Assembly (NCBI GenBank): GCA_040437565.1
Contig: JBDOQK010000070.1
Span: forward strand, 1 to 64,000
Reading direction: 5' to 3'
DNA length: 64,000 nucleotides
Origin: Albugo candida
Lineage: Eukaryota > Oomycota > Peronosporomycetes > Albuginales
The position numbers were made by a program, and so were the translations under genes. A model generated the notes under the pieces. It was not told the DNA's origin. It worked only from the letters and a program-made list of their open reading frames with translations, and did not search any database. Positions 53,222-64,000 of the stretch are shown here, piece by piece (within the stretch, counting starts at the first letter, position 1; each line of letters opens with the position of its first letter).

Positions 53222-54279
53222 TACGAATAGACATATGTTTCTTCCAGCCTCATTCGAAACCTCAGGTCTTTGCTTACAACGATACAGTTACTGATAGGAC
53301 AAAAAACAGTATTAGGTGACAGTAATGGACAAATCAGAGGAACGTTATAATTACCCCACCTGTGCCATTGAGTTGATGTGCCGTAAACGATATCGATATC
53401 CCCAGAGTGGAAGGAATAGTCCTGATATTGGGCTTGTTATAGGGGACGTTTGATTTGGAAGCCATTAGAGCTCAAGCACTTACACTAATAGGGTAGTACA
53501 TGTATGGATCTCACTTACAAATAAAGAGGGAAATTGATGCTGTATACAGACACTTNNNNNNNNNNNNNNNNNNNNNNNNNNNNNNNNNNNNNNNNNNNNN
53601 NNNNNNNNNNNNNNNNNNNNNNNNNNNNNNNNNNNNNNNNNNNNNNNNNNNNNNNGATATCGATATCCCCAGAGTGGAAGGAATAGTCCTGATATTGGGC
53701 TTGTTATAGGGGACGTTTGATTTGGAAGCCATTAGAGCTCAAGCACTTACACTAATAGGGTAGTACATGTATGGATCTCACTTACAAATAAAGAGGGAAA
53801 TTGATGCTGTATACAGACACTTAGTATGGAATGTGAGCGAGTGGATTTCTCGTTTCTGTAATCGTGGATACTTCTTCTTTACATTTATATCAGTTGGCTG
53901 CACGTGTTCCATGGAAAGTTTCCGGTAAAATAAATACATTTTGATAAATTGGCATATGGTTTACTAACGGTATTTGTTTCTTGAGACTATGTTGAGCATC
54001 AACATAGTCTCAAGAAATGTCAAACGGAAAGTAAGGTGAGTACGAAGCGCATGTGCTCTTAAAGATATGCTTTGCAGAGATGTATCACTACTACCACAAA
54101 TACGTGGCACGCCTTACAATGGAAATGCCGTTGGTACGACTTCTCACTCCCGAAGACTTTTTACAGATAAAAGGCAGTGGATTACTGTCATCTGGATAAA
54201 AGACAAGCCCCATAAACCTTAAACTCTAAACCCTAAATCAAACGTTTGGCGACTTCAAGTCAAATGGCAAACAAAGTTA
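53222..54279. other. Intergenic with gap 53556-53655 and 167-bp duplicated flanks
   Basis: Bases 53389-53555 recur at 53656-53822 around 100 N. It also holds a perfect palindrome at 53977 and telomere-like CTAAACCCTAAA at about 54222. A short stretch at 54079-54198 reads like protein (MPLVRLLTPEDFLQ), a possible coding remnant. Confidence 0.6.
53977..54017. repeat. Perfect 19-bp inverted repeat with 3-nt loop
   Basis: TTTCTTGAGACTATGTTGA, loop GCA, then the exact reverse complement. It could form a strong hairpin in DNA or RNA. There is no poly-T tail or gene directly upstream on the plus strand, so a terminator role is doubtful. Confidence 0.85.
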
Positions 54280-57200
54280 TTACTTTGTGACCTGCATCAT
54301 TTTCCATGCCAAAGTGTACTCCTTCCACAACCAAAACACCTTAGCAAGTGCTTTTTGGCGTTGCTTTTCGAAACATCTTCGAGCTCGTTTCCTCGCAATT
54401 CGAACGCAATGACTCCAAGTTTTCCATTCAGTAAAGATAAGCTTCATACGTAAGTGTCTTCGCCTCTGCAAATTCCGGGCAGCTATCCGCAGTGACTGAT
54501 TGAAGCATTTCCATCTCCTCCACGCTCTCAGAGTTTTATAACGGTTGCAGACCTTCTCCACGACCAGAGTGCCTTGTACAACCTGAGCGCGATAACTTCG
54601 TTTATAGCGTACACGCTCGCCCCATATCGACCAAATGCGCCTATAGGTAGTGTGACGATCGTAAGCAATGGCGACGTCCCATTTGCGTCCACCGAGCTCA
54701 CTATTGTGCCTCCAAACCCGCAGCGAGAAACGAAGACGTAGGCCTCGCATGCGGCATACCGCAAATTGGCACCTTTTGCTTTCCCAAATCACCCGCTTCC
54801 ACTCAGCAAAAACAGCTTTCGTGTATCGCTGCGCTCGTTGCGAGTGTAAAATCAGACATTTCCGCATTACTGATCGTATCATTTTCGTATGCACATGCCA
54901 CCGTAGCAGAAGTTTGCCGGCTTGGCGATATCTCGACATCAAATTGTATCGCCGAGCCAATTTGCAATAATAAGCTGAAACCCATTGTCGCCAAAATCCG
55001 CTTTTATGATCCCGCACTAAAAGACTCACATTCTGTGATCGGCGTGAGAGCTGGCGCCAAAGGTGGAGAGAAAGTCGACAACACGCGACATACTTTTGCT
55101 TTTGCAGGCTACAGATAATAGATATAGCCTCAGAATACGCCTCTGTTCTTCTACAACGCTCTTTCCAGCGAGAAAGGTACATGCGTACACGGTTGCGCTT
55201 TAATACTTGCTGTTGAAGTCGATGGTGCCTATACGTTGTCCAAGTGCACCAACTCGCGCGCTGTAAATGCAGTAGATAACTCTGGGCGATGCACAGATTA
55301 CGGAGCCGATACTCTCGATGAAGATGTACCCAATTTTTCCAATGTATAAAGTACTTTGACCTGTTTCTGTTCTGTCGATATCTCAAGAGTTTTATGTATC
55401 GCTTCCATTGGCACCACTTCCGCACCGCAAGGAACCTTCCGCGAGTGAGATAGCGATACGAAATGCCTCGTGCTATTCGCTGCGTGCGTTTTTGATACAG
55501 ATATCGTCTCACGAACTGATTAAAAGCGAATCGCAGGCTCTGATAGCGGCAGTGGTATGCAGCACTCCGAATACTTTGCCGTTTATGCCGCGAATATTCG
55601 AGTGTGAAATGCTTCCAGGCTTGCCAGGCTTTGAATATTTGTTTCGCTTTCGAGTACGAAGATAACAGATTTCCAAGCAACTTTTTTTCATTCTTCCAAG
55701 AAATCCAGGTTTTCATGACTGATCTCAATAAACTAGAGTGGTACTGCTGGATCCTCTTGACCACCAGCTGGCCCAGGACAATCTCGCGGTGGCGACGTCG
55801 TCGCCATTCAATTCCAAAGAAATGAAATTGTTTCCACGCTGAAAAGAATTTCTTTCTTTTCCCACCCGCAGTTCTGTATATAAAGGCACAAAGGTTCTCT
55901 GTCCGGCGGTGTCGGCTTAGAAGCCGTGTTTTCCAAGCCTCAAAAGTGCGGCGAGACTGACATGATCGATGAAATCGCTTCCCGAGGAATAGGCGTCGCC
56001 AAAGAGCCCACGTGACATCTGTTTTTGCGTACGAGGAAATAGAGTGTCGTTTCCATTGCAAAAGTACATTTTCAGCGATGCGATTTNNNNNNNNNNNNNN
56101 NNNNNNNNNNNNNNNNNNNNNNNNNNNNNNNNNNNNNNNNNNNNNNNNNNNNNNNNNNNNNNNNNNNNNNNNNNNNNNNNNNNNNNAAGCCGTGTTTTCC
56201 AAGCCTCAAAAGTGCGGCGAGACTGACATGATCGATGAAATCGCTTCCCGAGGAATAGGCGTCGCCAAAGAGCCCACGTGACATCTGTTTTTGCGTACGA
56301 GGAAATAGAGTGTCGTTTCCATTGCAAAAGTACATTTTCAGCGATGCGATTTGAATTTCTCTCAACGCCCAAAATCTTTTCAAAACGCTGTAAACGCTTT
56401 GTATACGCACACAAAAGCCGAAAAGGCTTCTCTACGTATCGTCTATTGATACACTGCTCTCCAAAAGCTCTGACGCGGATTTTCCTTAATCGATTACCTC
56501 GCCATGTGAGCAAGAACTCTTTTAGAACAGCTTGGCGATAAAAAGTTTCAAGACGAGCTTGGACGCAAGTCTCATGGCGTTGCTGAACGCCCCAGCTTCT
56601 CCAGAAAATGAACATTGATCGAAACCACTTCTTCTGCTTCCCAGAATCCTTCCAACGTCCCCAAAGACACAATTTTCTCGCAAAGTCTGCATTTCGTCTC
56701 TTCTGANNNNNNNNNNNNNNNNNNNNNNNNNNNNNNNNNNNNNNNNNNNNNNNNNNNNNNNNNNNNNNNNNNNNNNNNNNNNNNNNNNNNNNNNNNNNNN
56801 NNNNNNGACGCAAGTCTCATGGCGTTGCTGAACGCCCCAGCTTCTCCAGAAAATGAACATTGATCGAAACCACTTCTTCTGCTTCCCAGAATCCTTCCAA
56901 CGTCCCCAAAGACACAATTTTCTCGCAAAGTCTGCATTTCGTCTCTTCTGACAGTGTTCCTTCCGTCGAGCTACACGATCTCTCCATGCGCAAAGCACTC
57001 TCTGCATCGATTGACGCTTAGTACGGCTTTGAAAAATAAAGGTATTGGTGTCGACGTCCCGCTTCCTGAGCGTATAACGCTTCCAAATATTAAAGGTGCG
57101 TTTCCGCAATGAAATAAAGCCCTTATATAGTGCCGATGATTTGCGGTGCTCTTGTTGGGTCTTGGCGACGATACCTCGTCGCCAGTGCTTCCAGCTGAGT

Positions 57201-60200
57201 CGAAAAAATACTGATTTATGATGCTCCTCAGCCATTTGGAACCGCTGAGTTTTCATTCTTGTAGCAATCGACAACCTCGAAAGTGAGGAAAAAGCTTTGT
57301 TTAAGACTTTGTATCGCCGTACAAGTACGAAACGAACAACTCGGTGCCTTTGGCGTTGTTTTTGGTTTTTTTCGTGCTTCCACGCAGTAAAAGACATCTC
57401 GAAAAGCTTGCGTCTTAGGAATCTATTGGCCACAAGCTTCTTTTTTCTTTTCACCCATAATCGGCGATGATGAACGAACCATCCCGAAAAGGCCTGGCGT
57501 TTCTCTCGCATCGAAGCGTGTCGATTTGCAAAGTCTAAAGCCCATTGATTCTTTTTATGCTTTCGAATTAAAATACCTCTCCAGAGAAGAAAACTACGCT
57601 TCTTGAAACCAGCAATGCTACGTTTAACGAGCCATGAAGCATATTTCCAGGACTTCCAGGCTCTTGCCTGATAAAGGCTTTTTACATCACACGCAACAGC
57701 CAACGTCAGACACTGTAATTGATATCGTTTCCTGAGGTGCTGATTCCATCTCCTCCACATAAAATCTTTCCTCTTTCGACATGTCGAGGATCGGAACGAA
57801 GCCACTTGAGACCGTTGCAACTGCTTCCGTCGTATACTTTCTTTCATATCATTAAAAACCCTTCGAATTCGCTTACATCGAAAGTAGCGATGTATTCCTT
57901 TTCTTCGGGTTTGTCGGTTCTGAAGGTCTTTCCAAAAATCCCACGCACATCTTATAAGCCTCTTCTCCCTCTTCAGCCGATGAGCCGCCTGGAAATGGTT
58001 TCGGGCAGTTTTTTGAGAGTAGAAAAGTTTCCATTGCTTAAGGCGACGACTTTGAGCTTCAACTTGAAATCGGAGCTTATTGACTTTGCATAATTTCCAA
58101 AATCGAAAGATATGCTTCCAGAGGCAAAATAATCGTTTCTTCCACATCCTCTGAGAGCATATTGCAAGCAATCGGTGAGCCTGTCGCTGCTTTTTGACCC
58201 GAATTGTGATCTGTCTCCATTGCCGTGTTGACCATAAAATTTGTCGATGTACACTTTTTCCAATAAACAGCTGTATTAAAAGATTTTTCTTACGTCCTAA
58301 CAACGTTTGTTGCCACCAATCGATGAAAAAAAGGCTTTTGCGTCGAAATGTTTGCGAGGCCTGGAATTCACGGTACTTGCACCTCATTTGTCGACGCACA
58401 TTCCATCCATAAAAAATAGCTTTTAGAATGCTCTTTCGACGTTCCGCAATGCAAATAAGGCGTAAGACCGCAAGACGATGCGAATAACAAACACGCGAGT
58501 ACCAAAAGTCCCAAACGCGCCGAAAAACGTATCGCGTTTTAATGACAAAAATCCTCTCACATTTTCGGCGGTGGTCTCGTTGCGATATTGATCGCTTGTG
58601 CCATAGAATTAGACATGTACGCACCTTCTGAGCAACATGAAACTCACGCTGTTCTCGACATTTCCGTGTAGCTCGTCTCCAGGCCTTTAGCACTTGAAGA
58701 TGCATCTGCTTCTTCCGTAAGAATGCGACTTCAACCGTGCCTTTCTTCTGTTTGCATATTGACGCTGTGAATGCTTTCCACCAAAGAAAAAATCGACTTT
58801 CAATTCGTCTATTCTCTCGTGATCGAGCACGTCGTCTCAGGCGTTCGACACGCAGTCTTATTTTCCAGGAAAGCCAGGCTTCTTCCAATGATATCGAGTG
58901 ACAGAGAAGCGACAAACACGTGCGATTTCTTTCATTTCGCTTTGAACGGAGCGTCTCGAACGCCCACATGTCTATCGCTTGCCGTTCTAAGCGGAATTTC
59001 CACATGAAAATGATCTTTCGGAGTCTGACGCCGGGAGATCCCTTCCATCTTGCGAGAAAGTCGTCCGTTGCAAACCGTATTTGTCGCTGGCGAATTGCGT
59101 GNNNNNNNNNNNNNNNNNNNNNNNNNNNNNNNNNNNNNNNNNNNNNNNNNNNNNNNNNNNNNNNNNNNNNNNNNNNNNNNNNNNNNNNNNNNNNNNNNNN
59201 NCTGTTTGCATATTGACGCTGTGAATGCTTTCCACCAAAGAAAAAATCGACTTTCAATTCGTCTATTCTCTCGTGATCGAGCACGTCGTCTCAGGCGTTC
59301 GACACGCAGTCTTATTTTCCAGGAAAGCCAGGCTTCTTCCAATGATATCGAGTGACAGAGAAGCGACAAACACGTGCGATTTCTTTCATTTCGCTTTGAA
59401 CGGAGCGTCTCGAACGCCCACATGTCTATCGCTTGCCGTTCTAAGCGGAATTTCCACATGAAAATGATCTTTCGGAGTCTGACGCCGGGAGATCCCTTCC
59501 ATCTTGCGAGAAAGTCGTCCGTTGCAAACCGTATTTGTCGCTGGCGAATTGCGTGCGTTCTGAGGTCGTTGAAGGCGATCTGGAGGTTTCTATCGGCGCG
59601 TTTTTCACGAAGAAATGTACATTTTCGCCAATTTCCGACGCGCTTGCAGATACGTTCGCGTATGCATCCGAGAAGGAAGCATTCATGCACCATTTCAAGC
59701 TGTTTTTCGACCCGTAGAGCTTCTTTCCGGTCGTAAAACGATCGCTTCCACGAAACGAAAACGTTACTGCAAATACGCACATGCTGTCGCACTTCAAAAT
59801 CGCTCACGTTAACGTCTTGCTGCGCTGTCTTCTTCCACCTGTGGAGCGCCCGTTTCTGAGCCTGAGATCTCGCGACTTGTAGGAGTCGAAGTGAGGCTTT
59901 GCGTCTGAACGCAAACAAAAGAAAAGCGGTACGCCAATGTCTCCAAAAACGAAATTCCGTTTGCTTCATGATGCGATTTTCTGTTTTTTGACGTAGAAAT
60001 CGCTCACTCTTTCGGAGTACGGCAAACGCACGCCACAAGTAAAAGAGCTCTTTTTTCCGCTTTTGGGTTTGAGACACAATAAACGTACGAGACGGACGCT
60101 GTTCGCTGACAAATTGTCTCCATCTCTCAACGATTCTATTACACTGAATGGCCTCCCATTGATTTCGTAAGCTCATAAACGCTTCTCTTTCCATCTCTGA

Positions 60201-63200
60201 CGCTTTTTTCCATCGGAAAAGGACACAACGACTTCGAATATTTTCGGCCGCTCGCATCAAATATCTCGTCCGCTGTCTCTCAGTGCGACGTCGCCTCCAG
60301 GAATCCAAAGTCCACGAAAACAGCCCCAGAAACTCTTCATTACGCACTCTCTTTTCCGCCTTTTTCCGCTTTAAAAACAGCTTCCACACGCGCCATTCCG
60401 ACCTCATTCGACTCCAATTCGAACGCTCAACAGCGAAACACTTTCGAAGCCTTTCTTGCTTCGAGAGAGCGTGTCGATGGCGCCATAAAGTTATTTTCTG
60501 ACGGGTGTTCTCCAAACACAACAGATACCGTTTTTGTGCGTTTGATTGAGCCTCCAAGACGAAACACCTCCATCGAAAAAGCCCCGAATACGCCTTCCTT
60601 CTGACACTCATCGAAGCTGTCGTAAAGAATCTGTTTCTCACTAATCGATGTCGTCGAACGTATTCTTTCCAATGCTTCCACGCGTTCATTTCAGAGCAAA
60701 GTAAGACTCGTTTCCTCAGACGGCAGTACCGAGCGCGTCGTCGCCAAAAGCAAAGACCCACCGCTTTAATTCTCTTTTCTGTTTGCTCACTCACCGCTCT
60801 GAGCTTTTGTTCCGTCGTGCAAAACGACTTCCACAATGTGATACTTTGAAAGAGTTCCCTTTTACGCTTTGCGATCTCCCACGAAAACTTGCAATTTTCC
60901 AGCTTTTTCAATGTAATAAGGCAATTTTTCCAATGATACAAACACCTTCTCCACGTTTTACGTGTGTCACGCGCCATCCAGCGAGCTTGGAGTGCGATTA
61001 AACCCCTTAGAGCCTCAACGATTCGCCTCCAATGCCTCAGAAAAGCTTTTGTTCGTTTTCGTTCAAAAGTCAATTTTGCGGCGTTTTCAAAACGCGATTT
61101 TGCAGCGTTTGCTCTCCACCGACGTACGATTCGTCTCTGTCGATTAACGCATCCAAAAGCGTGAGATTGTGCGAGTGCGACCGTATACGTTCGCTTTTGT
61201 GCATTCCATCGCTTCCAATACGTAAATTTGGACCGTAAATTCATTTTTTCAGATCGTTTCTTCCAAAGAGCGAGAAGCTTAATTCTCTGTCGCTTTTGGA
61301 GGGAATACGAGTGCCAAAAAGCGAGAATACGAGCGCTGTATCGCTTTCCACGTAACGTCTGATGCGTTGTGGCGATCGAATGACGCAGTAGATGTGATAA
61401 TTTCCAGGCTTCCCATACCAAGCGCCTCAAGTGCTCCACCCGGGAAGCCGTAATCCTTCTTTGGTATCGTTTTACGCGCTGATGGAAGAGAGTGAGAAAT
61501 CTCCAATGAGAAATTAAGCTTCTGAGCTGTTTCCTTCTTTTGTACGCACCGAATTGCTTCCGTATTCGCCGAATTTGTACCCGAAAAGCCCACGCAGCCA
61601 AAACCTTTCGACACGTTCGAATGGCATTTCTTTTGCGTCTGCCATTGATCTCACGTCGCCTCCCGAAAATGTGTGTCCAGCGTGTCCAAAACAACTTCAG
61701 AACAGTTGGAAACACGTTTCGGATGACCGTACGCTCCTTTGCTTTACATTGCCACAATGTAAGGATTTCGCGCTTTTGGTACGTATGAATGCGTTTCCAA
61801 ACGACTTTACGCTCGTTATGTATTCGTTGACTGTTCTTTCGATTCCAACAGATCGCATTGAAGCAATTACGCAACAGATTTCGATAATAAAGAGCTCTGG
61901 CGCTCACAGAGTGTGATTCCCATATGAAATGCTCATCTCGAAAGTGCTTCCACGCCTGAAAAACCTTTGAGCTTTGTACCGTTCGACGTACTCTCTGTAC
62001 GACAATTCGAACGCGATAAACGCATTTCCAGATTTGAAAGACGTTGGATGCGATGTGGAGCCGGCATTTACGTACGTACTCATTGAGCTCTGAGCTTTTT
62101 TNNNNNNNNNNNNNNNNNNNNNNNNNNNNNNNNNNNNNNNNNNNNNNNNNNNNNNNNNNNNNNNNNNNNNNNNNNNNNNNNNNNNNNNNNNNNNNNNNNN
62201 NGCAGTAGATGTGATAATTTCCAGGCTTCCCATACCAAGCGCCTCAAGTGCTCCACCCGGGAAGCCGCAATCCTTCTTTGGTATCGTTTTACGCGCTGAT
62301 GGAAGAGAGTGAGAAATCTCCAATGAGAAATTAAGCTTCTGAGTTGTTTCCTTCTTTTGTACGCACCGAATTGCTTCCGTTTTCGCTGAATTTGTACCCG
62401 AAAAGCCCACGCAGCCAAAACCTTTCGACACGTTCGAATGGCATTTCTATTGCGTCTTCCATTGATCTCACGTCGCCTCCCGAAAATGTGTGTCCAGCGC
62501 GTCCAAAACAACTTCAGAATAGTTGGAAACACGTTTCGGATGACCGTGCGCTCCTTTGCTTTACATTGCCACAATGTAAGAATTTCGCGCTTTTGGTACG
62601 TATGAATGCGTTTCCAAACGGCTATACGCTCGTTATGTATTCGTTGACTGTTATTTCGATTCCAACGCATCGCATTGAAGCAATTGCGCAACAGATTTTG
62701 AACATAAAGAGCTCTGGCGCTCACAGAGTGTGATTCCCATATGAAATGCTCATCTCGAAAGTGCTTCCACGCCTGAAAAACCTTTGCGCTTTGTACCGTT
62801 CGACGTACTCTCTGTACGACAATTCGAACGCGATAAACGCATTTCCAGATTTGAAAGACGTTGGATGCGATGTGGAGCCGGCATTTACGTACGTACTCAT
62901 TGAGCTCTGAGCTTTTTTCCCTGTGGTAATACTTCCAGGCCGTAAAGTTGCATGCAACCATTTGTCTCTGTCGCTGCCTGGAAACACGCACAACAGCTGT
63001 TTTAGTGCGTTCACAGGCCTCTGATACTATTCTCCAGCTCCATAAAAGTCGATGCAACCATTTGCGAGTGTGTACGTGCTTGTACCTGGAAAGCTTGCAT
63101 TCTCTGACTTCCCAAGCGGCTCTGACGAATTCATTCCATTCCAAGAAGAATCGTCGCTGGAAGGTATGTTCGTGAGCTCTACCAAGCCAACATATCTTCT

Positions 63201-64000
63201 TCTCTACATCTTTTCGATCGAGAACGTAAAGAGAGAGCGTATGAAGCACTTTGGATTGTATTCGAGTCGCTTGGAGCACACGTAAGTTTTCTAAGCGAAA
63301 ACGATGCATTTGTGAGATTTTAAGGACCTCTAGCCAGCAATGCAGCATCTGGCTCAGTTTCCAGCATTGATAGTGAGCCTGATTCTCGCTTGTTTTCATG
63401 CTTTGTTGTCTCTCGATACATTTAGACCCGAACACGCAATGTTCCCAGCGTTGAAGAGCTTCCATCCATAGCCCATAAAATCTTCGTGTATGCGTATCAG
63501 TGCATTTTACGCGTGCAATTCCAATCGTCAGCGCTTCATGTTCCCGCAAATGTGATGGTTGACGCACTTGAACGATTTTTTGGCTGTGAAATGGAGCAAC
63601 TTTATAACTTTTAGTATGAGGCTTTTCGGCCGGGCCTTTTGTATCACTCAACAAATCTCGAAAGCGATCTTTACCCGCTCCTCCAGTCTTTGTAATTGAT
63701 TTTATTGCATTCTCCGAAGTATTTTCATTGTCGCTATGTTCGATATCGTCTGCGCATCTTTGTACAATTCGTTGGATTCGTTCACGCCACGTATCTTGAG
63801 GCTTTTCAAGCGCCACGAGAAAAAGCAAATTCTGAAAGATTTTGGTCTCCTGCGGTCTTACTTTATATTTCCGAAAGACGGTGTGAGATGCGGCAATCAG
63901 ATCTGCAATGGAGAGGCTTTGCGGGCTTGTACGAGGAGTAGAAACGTCAAAAGACCTGGATTTGGTAGTGCAGGCTTGTTTCACAATTTCAGTCAGAATC
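54280..64000 (-). CDS. Giant Sfi1-like centrin-binding repeat protein (5' end beyond window)
   Basis: Sfi1 forms fibres at centrosomes and spindle pole bodies by binding a centrin at each repeat. Four gaps with duplicated flanks interrupt this locus. Removing 56087-56352, 56707-56951, 59102-59555 and 62102-62918 leaves one uninterrupted frame of about 2640 codons to 63984, still open to the window edge. The frame shift expected from each removal matches the observed frame change at all four places. The protein is full of 25-35-residue units with the Sfi1 signature of a helix ending in F/L-x2-W-K/R: LIFTEWKTW, KVFWLWKEY, AVFAEWKRV, YFIHWKNWV, FKAWQAWKHF, KFFSAWKQF, SLISHWRFL and many more. Yeast Sfi1 is 946 aa and human 1242, so this is more than twice as long. 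The first about 190 residues near 63984 lack repeats. Confidence 0.87.
55921..56352. repeat. Gap 56087-56186 with 166-bp duplicated flanks
   Basis: Bases 55921-56086 recur at 56187-56352 inside the Sfi1-like gene. The length is not a multiple of three; collapsing it repairs the frame. Confidence 0.87.
56562..56951. repeat. Gap 56707-56806 with 145-bp duplicated flanks
   Basis: Bases 56562-56706 recur at 56807-56951 inside the Sfi1-like gene. Collapsing repairs the frame. Confidence 0.87.
58748..59555. repeat. Gap 59102-59201 with 354-bp duplicated flanks
   Basis: Bases 58748-59101 recur at 59202-59555 inside the Sfi1-like gene. They appear identical. Collapsing repairs the frame. Confidence 0.87.
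61385..62918. repeat. 717-bp pair around gap 62102-62201, about 97% identical
   Basis: Bases 61385-62101 and 62202-62918 are the same length with no indels, but differ at about 20 positions counted by eye. Both copies keep an open Sfi1-repeat frame. Unlike the other gap flanks, the copies are clearly diverged: they are either two haplotypes or a recent in-frame tandem duplication of 239 codons. Confidence 0.85.

Noticed and set aside
54079-54198. Protein-like stretch ending MPLVRLLTPEDFLQ and a stop
   Set aside because: Only about 40 codons with an unclear start and no recognised family; noted as a remnant, not a gene.
1-64000. CRISPR arrays, rRNA genes, prokaryotic operons
   Set aside because: None seen. 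Spliceosomal introns, snRNA and eukaryotic families show this is nuclear DNA; the only regular array is the 152-bp GH7 repeat without spacers.

Overview
The window is nuclear DNA of a eukaryote. An oomycete is the best fit, and an Albugo-like white rust is plausible, but no species marker was tested. The clues are oomycete-style bZIP-like regulators, START plus FYVE-like finger proteins, a C-x4-C zinc-finger repeat protein of the 'WRKY19-like' type, a GH7 cellulase, very dense genes, and introns of only about 44-67 nt (one of 100 nt).

Assembly state matters here. There are 15 gaps of exactly 100 N. At 14 of them the sequence left of the gap is repeated right of it (21 to 810 bp; identical, or differing by a SNP, a 9-bp indel or about 3%). 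These look like unmerged contig ends, and collapsing them restores reading frames in the kinase, both bZIP-like genes, SERF, the sugar transporter and a giant Sfi1-like gene. The gap at 440 is different: it joins a U1 snRNA gene to a 152-bp tandem array inside a GH7 gene and may be a chimeric join.

Layout. 0-1.9 kb: U1 snRNA, gap, 5 x 152 bp array, 3' half of a GH7 cellulase. 3.5-13.9 kb: compact metabolic and signalling genes (proline dehydrogenase, sugar transporter, FUN14, EMC6, CDPK, LicD/fukutin-like, peptide deformylase). 14-18.8 kb: a RING-CH/Tubby fusion divergent from HOP2, a tiny twin-CX9C (COX23/CHCHD7-like) gene, and a basic coiled-coil protein. 19-23.2 kb: two bZIP-like paralogues flanking a cationic amino-acid permease. 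24.4-29.1 kb: a secreted protein, a JMJD7-like hydroxylase and two START/FYVE-like paralogues. 30-36.1 kb: SERF, an alanine-glyoxylate-type aminotransferase, mitochondrial release factor 1, a second U1 locus and a chromo-barrel protein. 37.1-46.1 kb: a gene-poor island with a decayed Ty1/copia element. 46.1-53.2 kb: an ATRX-like SNF2 ATPase, a zinc-finger repeat protein and a coiled-coil protein. 54.3-64 kb: one giant minus-strand Sfi1-like gene running off the right edge.

Functional threads. Several products are mitochondrial by family (proline dehydrogenase, peptide deformylase, release factor 1, twin-CX9C protein, FUN14). Deformylase and release factor 1 both serve organelle translation. 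HOP2 (meiosis), the ATRX-like ATPase, the chromo-barrel protein and the Sfi1 homologue serve chromosomes and centrosomes. GH7 and the secreted 163-aa protein are the possible host-interaction genes. Neighbouring genes often end tail to tail with 0-30 bp between them, or overlap.
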